Both the position numbers and the translations under genes were made by a program. A DNA stretch of 25,684 nt from Anaerolineae bacterium. GTDB lineage: Bacteria > Chloroflexota > Anaerolineae > JAAYZQ01. The number at the start of each line of letters is the position of its first letter. Positions within the stretch are counted from its first letter, which is position 1. A model generated the notes under the pieces. It was not told where the DNA came from. It did no database searches and saw nothing but the letters and a program-made list of their open reading frames with translations. Shown one piece after another: positions 25,173 through 25,684 of this stretch. The DNA lies in contig JAFGOG010000638.1 in assembly GCA_016926595.1 (NCBI GenBank), positions 1-25,684 of the forward strand. The letters are read 5' to 3'.

Positions 25173-25684
25173 GACATCCACGAGGAACGCAAAAGACAGC
25201 GGCGACTTGCTCACGGATGGGCATTGGGATTCTCGGTGTGCAGTCCTTCTACCTGAGCGGCGGACAGAAGATGGTCATCATGCGCCCCGCTCCTCGATGA
25301 TGATCTGCGACAGTGGTTTACCGGGTGCACGGCCCAGTTTGTCGGCCAGCGCCCGGCGTTCTTGCTCCGAGACTGGGTCGGGCGGAACCGCGCGCGAGGG
25401 CGGGCATGCCAGTCCCGCCGCGACCCGGTTTTGGATGATCTGCTCCAGTTCGATCGCGGCTGCGAGCGGGAGGGGGCGGCGGCGTTGCACGCCCGGCTGT
25501 TCTTGCCCTGGTGACCTACCGCACCTTTGTATCATGAAAGCATTGATATGGAAATCAGGCGCTTGAGAACAATGCTTTGTTTGATCGATCCCTGCAAGTA
25601 GGGCGACCGCATTTATCCAGTGAGGACCTTGAGTAAGTAGTCCGGATCCCATCCGCATCTCAACCGCTTGTTCTTGATGCCGCG
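25173..25684. other. Mostly non-coding 3' end of the window
   Basis: Apart from the doubtful minus-strand antitoxin-like ORF I see no supported gene, RNA, terminator with T-run, or repeat here. The GC content falls near the right edge, which fits intergenic or decayed sequence. Confidence 0.4.
25278..25535 (-). CDS. Doubtful antitoxin-like ORF
   Basis: An 85-residue minus-strand frame from ATG 25535. Only its last third looks protein-like: SEQERRALADKLGRAPGKPLSQIIIEERGA, which resembles the C-terminal end of small antitoxins paired with PIN toxins. The frame after its stop does not give a PIN toxin within the available 100 bases. It could be a remnant or chance. The frame can be extended to 25658, but without family-like sequence. 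Confidence 0.25.
   Translation of the reverse strand: MIQRCGRSPGQEQPGVQRRRPLPLAAAIELEQIIQNRVAAGLACPPSRAVPPDPVSEQERRALADKLGRAPGKPLSQIIIEERGA

Noticed and set aside
1..25684. CRISPR array, tRNA, rRNA or insertion sequence
   Set aside because: No regularly spaced repeat-spacer units, no recognisable tRNA/rRNA sequence and no transposase were seen; the 11-bp repeats at 5377 are far too short and tightly spaced for CRISPR.

Overview
The window is high-GC bacterial DNA with long, closely packed genes. Large BTAD/AAA regulators, PIN-domain remnants and giant multi-GAF hybrid kinases in one neighbourhood fit a Chloroflexota-type genome best. That placement is an inference from gene content, not a marker-gene result.

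Layout. (1) Positions 1-1089 hold the C-terminal part of a glycyl radical enzyme, cut by the window edge. (2) Positions 1212-5254, minus strand, hold a 1270-residue SARP/AfsR-like regulator (winged helix, BTAD, AAA ATPase, TPR) and a truncated PIN-domain remnant that overlaps its stop codon. (3) Positions 5255-5477 are a divergent control region. It has a good sigma70-type promoter for the regulator. Facing the other way are four ACCACG-type heptamers at exactly 11-bp spacing, ending 8 bp before a TACAAT -10 box, which is the classic layout of a SARP operator-promoter. (4) Positions 5478-13327 are a peptide natural-product (RiPP) locus: four small precursor-like genes with a shared leader and very short variable tails, a radical SAM/SPASM maturase, an unknown 51-residue peptide, an E. 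coli-like YcaO enzyme with a Cys-rich C-terminus, an M16 peptidase, and an M50 membrane metallopeptidase with a PqqD-like N-terminal domain. One precursor and the 5' part of the M16 gene are tandemly duplicated. The duplicate M16 fragment reads in frame into the fourth precursor, giving a chimeric ORF. (5) Positions 13352-18410 are a tight cluster: a small winged-helix protein, a zinc-finger peptide, a SpoIIE/PP2C-type phosphatase, a MinD/ParA-like ATPase, and a 955-residue permease-like membrane protein that contains a second copy of the same winged-helix domain. (6) Positions 18485-25172 hold a 1992-residue hybrid histidine kinase with a duplicated sensory module, followed by a response regulator. 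(7) Positions 25173-25684 show little beyond a doubtful antitoxin-like ORF on the minus strand.

Working model (inference). The SARP-like regulator switches on the precursor promoter. The precursors are modified by the radical SAM and YcaO enzymes, then cleaved by the M16 and/or M50 peptidases. No dedicated peptide exporter such as an ABC transporter is visible. All genes from 5478 to 25172 lie on one strand with short gaps, so the phosphatase/MinD/permease group and the kinase pair may be co-transcribed with the peptide locus and could sense or respond to its product. The least familiar parts are the combination of SARP operator, multiple short-core precursors and rSAM+YcaO, the chimeric precursor, and the winged-helix domain shared by a soluble protein and a permease.
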